Shown here: piece after piece, positions 61,081 through 64,000 of the stretch
How positions within the stretch are numbered: the first letter of the stretch is position 1
Layout of the letters: each line of letters begins with the position of its first letter
From: an uncultured Alistipes sp.
GTDB lineage: Bacteria; Bacteroidota; Bacteroidia; Bacteroidales; Rikenellaceae
DNA length: 64,000 bases
Reading direction: 5' to 3'
Assembly (NCBI RefSeq): GCF_910580175.1
Contig: NZ_CAJTXD010000006.1
Span: 131,819 to 195,818 of the forward strand
Position numbers and translations under genes: made by a program
Notes under the pieces: generated by a model
Database searches by the model: none
Seen by the model: the letters and a program-made list of their open reading frames with translations, nothing else
What the model was told of the DNA's origin: nothing

Positions 61081-62469
61081 ATGAAAAAATCCATCGTTCT
61101 GCTGCTTCTGCTCGCTGTTTCGACCGCACAGGCCGTACAGGCCGATCGTGCGCCGCGCAAAAAGAAAACCCGCTCCGAAGCAGCGGCGCCCCAGATCGCG
61201 ACACCGACACCCGAAGCACCCGGCGCCATACCCGAATGCCCCGAACCGACCGACGAGGCCCCGGCGCCCGCTCCGAAGCAGCGTTCCGAAGCCCCCGCCG
61301 CCCTGAACATCGAACTCACGCCCGAACAGATCGACTCGCTGGTGGCCGAATGGCGCGAACGGCAGCGCGGCAACGCATTCCACGAGTTCTTCAACGAATA
61401 CATCCTGGTCGACCCGGATGCCGAAAGCAATGTCCCCGACTCGGTATACACCGACCGGCTGCGCGCCCTGGCATCGCCGATCCAACTGCCCTACAACTAC
61501 ATCGTACGCGGATACATCAACCGCTATGTCGACCCGCAGCGCAACATCATAAGCCGCATCCTCGGGATGTCGCAATACTATTTCCCCTTCATCGAAGATG
61601 AACTCCTCAAGCAAGGACTGCCCATCGAACTGCGCGCACTGCCGATCATCGAATCGGCCCTCTCGCCCACGGCCGTTTCGCACGCCGGGGCCGCCGGACT
61701 GTGGCAGTTCATGCCCTCGACCGGCAAAAGCTACGGGCTGGAGGTCAACTCGCTGGTCGACGAACGCCGCGACCCGATCCGCTCGACGCAGGCTGCCTGC
61801 CGCTATCTGAAAGACCTCTACAACATCTATAAGGAGTGGTCGCTGGCCATCGCCGCCTACAACTGCGGCCCGGGCAACGTCAACAAGGCCCTGGCCCGTG
61901 CCGGCGGCAACAGCCGCTCGTTCTGGGACATCTACGACTATCTGCCCCGCGAAACCCGCGGCTATGTACCCTCGTTCATCGGCGCATCCTATGCCTACGC
62001 CTATCATCGCCACCACGGCATCGACCCGGTAGCCGCCCCCATTCCGCTGTCGGTCGACACCCTGCGCATCGACCGCCTGATGCACCTCGAACAGATCGCC
62101 TCCACGATCGACGTGCCGATGGAGACGCTCCGCCAGCTCAACCCCCAGTACAAACTGGACATCATCCCGGCCACGACCAAGACCTATACGCTGGTGCTGC
62201 CTCAACGCAACGTTGCACAATACATCGCCCACGAACAGGAAATCATGGCCAAGGACTCGATGTACCTCAAAGAGTACATCAACCCTGCGAACATCGACAA
62301 GAAACGGCAGGAACGCACCGGCACCATCCACACCGTCAAGCGGGGCGAAACGCTCGGCGGCATTGCCCACCGCTACCATGTTACCACTTCGCAGCTCATG
62401 CGCTGGAACGGCATCAAGAACCCCCACAAGCTGAAATTGGGCCAGAAAATCCGGATCGAAGGACGCTGA
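61081..62469 (+). CDS. mltD: MltD-type lytic transglycosylase
   Basis: A 462-residue exported enzyme: signal peptide, a Pro/Ala-rich linker (about 30-75), an SLT domain with catalytic Glu191 in LPIIESALSPTAVS and AGLWQFMPSTGKSYGL, and one C-terminal LysM (TIHTVKRGETLGGIAHRYHV). It cleaves peptidoglycan glycan strands to anhydro-muropeptides. It starts 2 bp after the DUF5683 stop and precedes mnmE by 7 bp, all rightward. The symbol follows domain layout. Confidence 0.92.
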   Translation: MKKSIVLLLLLAVSTAQAVQADRAPRKKKTRSEAAAPQIATPTPEAPGAIPECPEPTDEAPAPAPKQRSEAPAALNIELTPEQIDSLVAEWRERQRGNAFHEFFNEYILVDPDAESNVPDSVYTDRLRALASPIQLPYNYIVRGYINRYVDPQRNIISRILGMSQYYFPFIEDELLKQGLPIELRALPIIESALSPTAVSHAGAAGLWQFMPSTGKSYGLEVNSLVDERRDPIRSTQAACRYLKDLYNIYKEWSLAIAAYNCGPGNVNKALARAGGNSRSFWDIYDYLPRETRGYVPSFIGASYAYAYHRHHGIDPVAAPIPLSVDTLRIDRLMHLEQIASTIDVPMETLRQLNPQYKLDIIPATTKTYTLVLPQRNVAQYIAHEQEIMAKDSMYLKEYINPANIDKKRQERTGTIHTVKRGETLGGIAHRYHVTTSQLMRWNGIKNPHKLKLGQKIRIEGR

Positions 62470-62476
62470 TGCACCC

Positions 62477-63832
62477 ATGATGCACGATCATGACACCATC
62501 GTCGCGCCGGCCACGGCCGCCGGAGGTGCGCTTGCCGTTATCCGGCTGAGCGGCACGGACGCCCTGGCCGTCTGCGACCGCATATTCAAGGGCCGCACGC
62601 CTCTTGCCGAAGCGAAAGGCTACACCGTACACTACGGCCGCATCATGGAAGGCGAACGGACGATCGACGACGTACTGGCGAGCGTTTTCCGCGCCCCGCA
62701 TTCCTACACGGGAGAAAACTCCGTCGAGATTTCGTGCCACGGCTCAAGCTATATCGTCTCCGAAATCCTGCGGCTGACACAGGCCGCCGGCGCCCGCATG
62801 GCCGAACCCGGCGAATTTACCGTCCGGGCCTACCTGGCAGGCAAACTCGACCTTGCACAGGCCGAGGCTGTCGCCGACCTTATCGCTTCGTCGTCGCAGG
62901 CCGCCCATGCGCTGGCCTCCAACCAGATGCGGGGCGGCTACTCGGCATCGCTGGAAACATTGCGCGAAAAGCTGCTTTACCTGGCTTCACTGCTCGAACT
63001 CGAACTCGACTTTTCCGAAGAAGATGTCGAATTCGCCGACCGTCAGGCGCTGCGCGAGACCCTGGAGCAGATCGGCCGTTCGATCGACGGGCTGCGCCGC
63101 TCTTTCGCTCTGGGCAATGCCATTAAGGAGGGCTTCGCCGTGGCCATCGCCGGCGCCCCCAATGCAGGCAAGTCGACGTTGCTGAACCGGCTCCTCAACG
63201 ACGACCGTGCCCTCGTCTCCGACATCGCCGGCACCACGCGCGACGTGATCGAAGAGCAGACCAACATCGATGGTGTGGTGTTCCGATTTCTCGACACCGC
63301 CGGCATCCGCGCCACCGACGACCGGCTGGAAGAAATGGGCATCCGACGCACGCTGAAGAGCATCCGGCGGGCGCAGCTCATCATCCATCTGGTAAGCGCC
63401 GATACGATCGGCCCCGATGGGAGCATCCCTCAGCCCGGCTTTACATTGAATCCGGAACAAAAACTGCTGACCGTCGTCAACAAAATCGACACCCGTCCGA
63501 CGCTCGCGCTGCCCGATGGGGTCATCGGCATTTCGGCCCGCGAAGGGACGGGCATCGACACGCTCTACCATGCCCTGCGGGAATGCGTCGACACCCAAGC
63601 GCTTCTCGACGGCGATCCCGTTGTTTCGCACAGCCGCCATCTCCAGGCCCTCTCGCAGGCCTCCGAGGCCTTGCAGCAGGCCCTCTCTGCGTTCGATTCG
63701 CTCCCCACCGATCTGCTCGCCGAGGAAATCCGCGCCGTTACCTCCGCTCTCGGTTCCATTACCGGCCGCGGCACCATTACCTCCGACGAAATCCTAATCA
63801 ACATCTTCTCTAAATTCTGCATCGGAAAGTAA
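62477..63832 (+). CDS. mnmE: tRNA modification GTPase MnmE
   Basis: A 451-residue MnmE: N-terminal tetrahydrofolate-binding domain (IRLSG, SYTGENSVEISCHG), helical domain, and inserted G domain (GAPNAGKST, DIAGTTRD, DTAGIR, NKID), ending in the conserved catalytic Cys motif CIGK. With MnmG it makes 5-carboxymethylaminomethyl-uridine at tRNA position 34. Two adjacent ATG codons (62477, 62480) are possible starts. The chain is full length. Confidence 0.97.
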   Translation: MMHDHDTIVAPATAAGGALAVIRLSGTDALAVCDRIFKGRTPLAEAKGYTVHYGRIMEGERTIDDVLASVFRAPHSYTGENSVEISCHGSSYIVSEILRLTQAAGARMAEPGEFTVRAYLAGKLDLAQAEAVADLIASSSQAAHALASNQMRGGYSASLETLREKLLYLASLLELELDFSEEDVEFADRQALRETLEQIGRSIDGLRRSFALGNAIKEGFAVAIAGAPNAGKSTLLNRLLNDDRALVSDIAGTTRDVIEEQTNIDGVVFRFLDTAGIRATDDRLEEMGIRRTLKSIRRAQLIIHLVSADTIGPDGSIPQPGFTLNPEQKLLTVVNKIDTRPTLALPDGVIGISAREGTGIDTLYHALRECVDTQALLDGDPVVSHSRHLQALSQASEALQQALSAFDSLPTDLLAEEIRAVTSALGSITGRGTITSDEILINIFSKFCIGK

Positions 63833-63858
63833 CCCAATAGAATAAATACAAAGAAATA

Positions 63859-63916
63859 TCGAAATAAAATTCACAAATTCAATTATTTACCAACAAACAA
63901 CTGACTTTTATTTCGA
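63859..63916. repeat. AT-rich 11-bp inverted repeat
   Basis: TCGAAATAAAA (63859-63869) and TTTTATTTCGA (63906-63916) are perfect inverse copies 36 bp apart, in a region much more AT-rich than the rest of the window. It might end the mnmE transcript or mark the edge of another element. Confidence 0.6.
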
Positions 63917-63978
63917 CTTGATTTTATCGTTCGAGGTGTAAAATTTGCCGCTTATTTACAACACACAGCAATCGAGGT

Positions 63979-64000
63979 ATGAAAAAGTGTAAAGATATTT
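63979..64000 (+). CDS. Possible start of a gene cut by the window end
   Basis: ATG at 63979, preceded by a GAGG ribosome-site-like sequence, opens MKKCKDI before the window ends. Only seven codons are visible, so this is tentative. Confidence 0.3.

Overview
The window looks like chromosome from a GC-rich gut-type Bacteroidales, most likely Alistipes or a close relative. That assignment is inference. It rests on Bacteroidetes promoter signatures (TTTG, 19-21 bp, TAnnTTTG), SusC/SusD genes, a FISUMP lipoprotein, an S46 peptidase, weak Shine-Dalgarno sites and GC-rich codons.

Layout. 1-876: the end of a CRISPR array with 36-bp repeats and 29-30-bp spacers; no cas genes are in view. 877-2633: a mobile-element scar holding a DUF5053 gene, an integrase remnant fused to half a CRISPR repeat, and a candidate structured RNA of about 200 nt. 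2634-4019: a small membrane protein and a choloylglycine-hydrolase-family enzyme. 4118-25925: an alginate (polyuronate) utilisation locus. It holds a GntR/FadR regulator, a lyase-like lipoprotein facing two esterase genes, and a long leftward operon: SusC, SusD, two IPT/TIG lipoproteins, two PL6 lyases, a PL17 lyase, KdgF-like cupin, hexuronate-type MFS transporter and SDR reductase. 26190-31080: an arylpyruvate pathway (iorA, iorB, aminotransferase, CoA-transferase). 31163-41912: an S46 dipeptidyl peptidase, a membrane iron-sulfur protein, and a TonB receptor/DUF4876/DUF6850/FISUMP operon. 42289-48058: a five-gene MacAB-TolC-like exporter. 48093-52269: a YidE/AspT-type transporter, a mechanosensitive channel and an MFS exporter. 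52349-63832: envelope and housekeeping genes (OstA-like protein, two SurA-type chaperones, CPBP protease, ParA, ParB, DUF5683, MltD, MnmE).

How the genes work together. In the alginate locus, surface PL6 and possibly the 305-aa lipoprotein would cut polymer, SusCD and the IPT lipoproteins would import oligomers, and PL6/PL17 would make unsaturated monomers in the periplasm. The MFS carrier, cupin and SDR would then take these toward 2-keto-3-deoxygluconate. The palindrome TTGGTTAACCAA lies just downstream of the predicted start sites of susC and of two face-to-face promoters. It resembles enterobacterial UxuR/ExuR hexuronate operators, so the adjacent FadR-family regulator is the natural candidate repressor. 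In the second module, transamination, oxidative decarboxylation and CoA transfer would turn aromatic amino acids into arylacetates.

Most notable signals: the face-to-face promoter/operator arrangement, the CRISPR half-repeat fused to an integrase remnant, the structured RNA, a two-copy intergenic repeat, two C9 tracts at the 5' ends of surface-protein genes, and a 9-residue-period repeat in the OstA-like protein.
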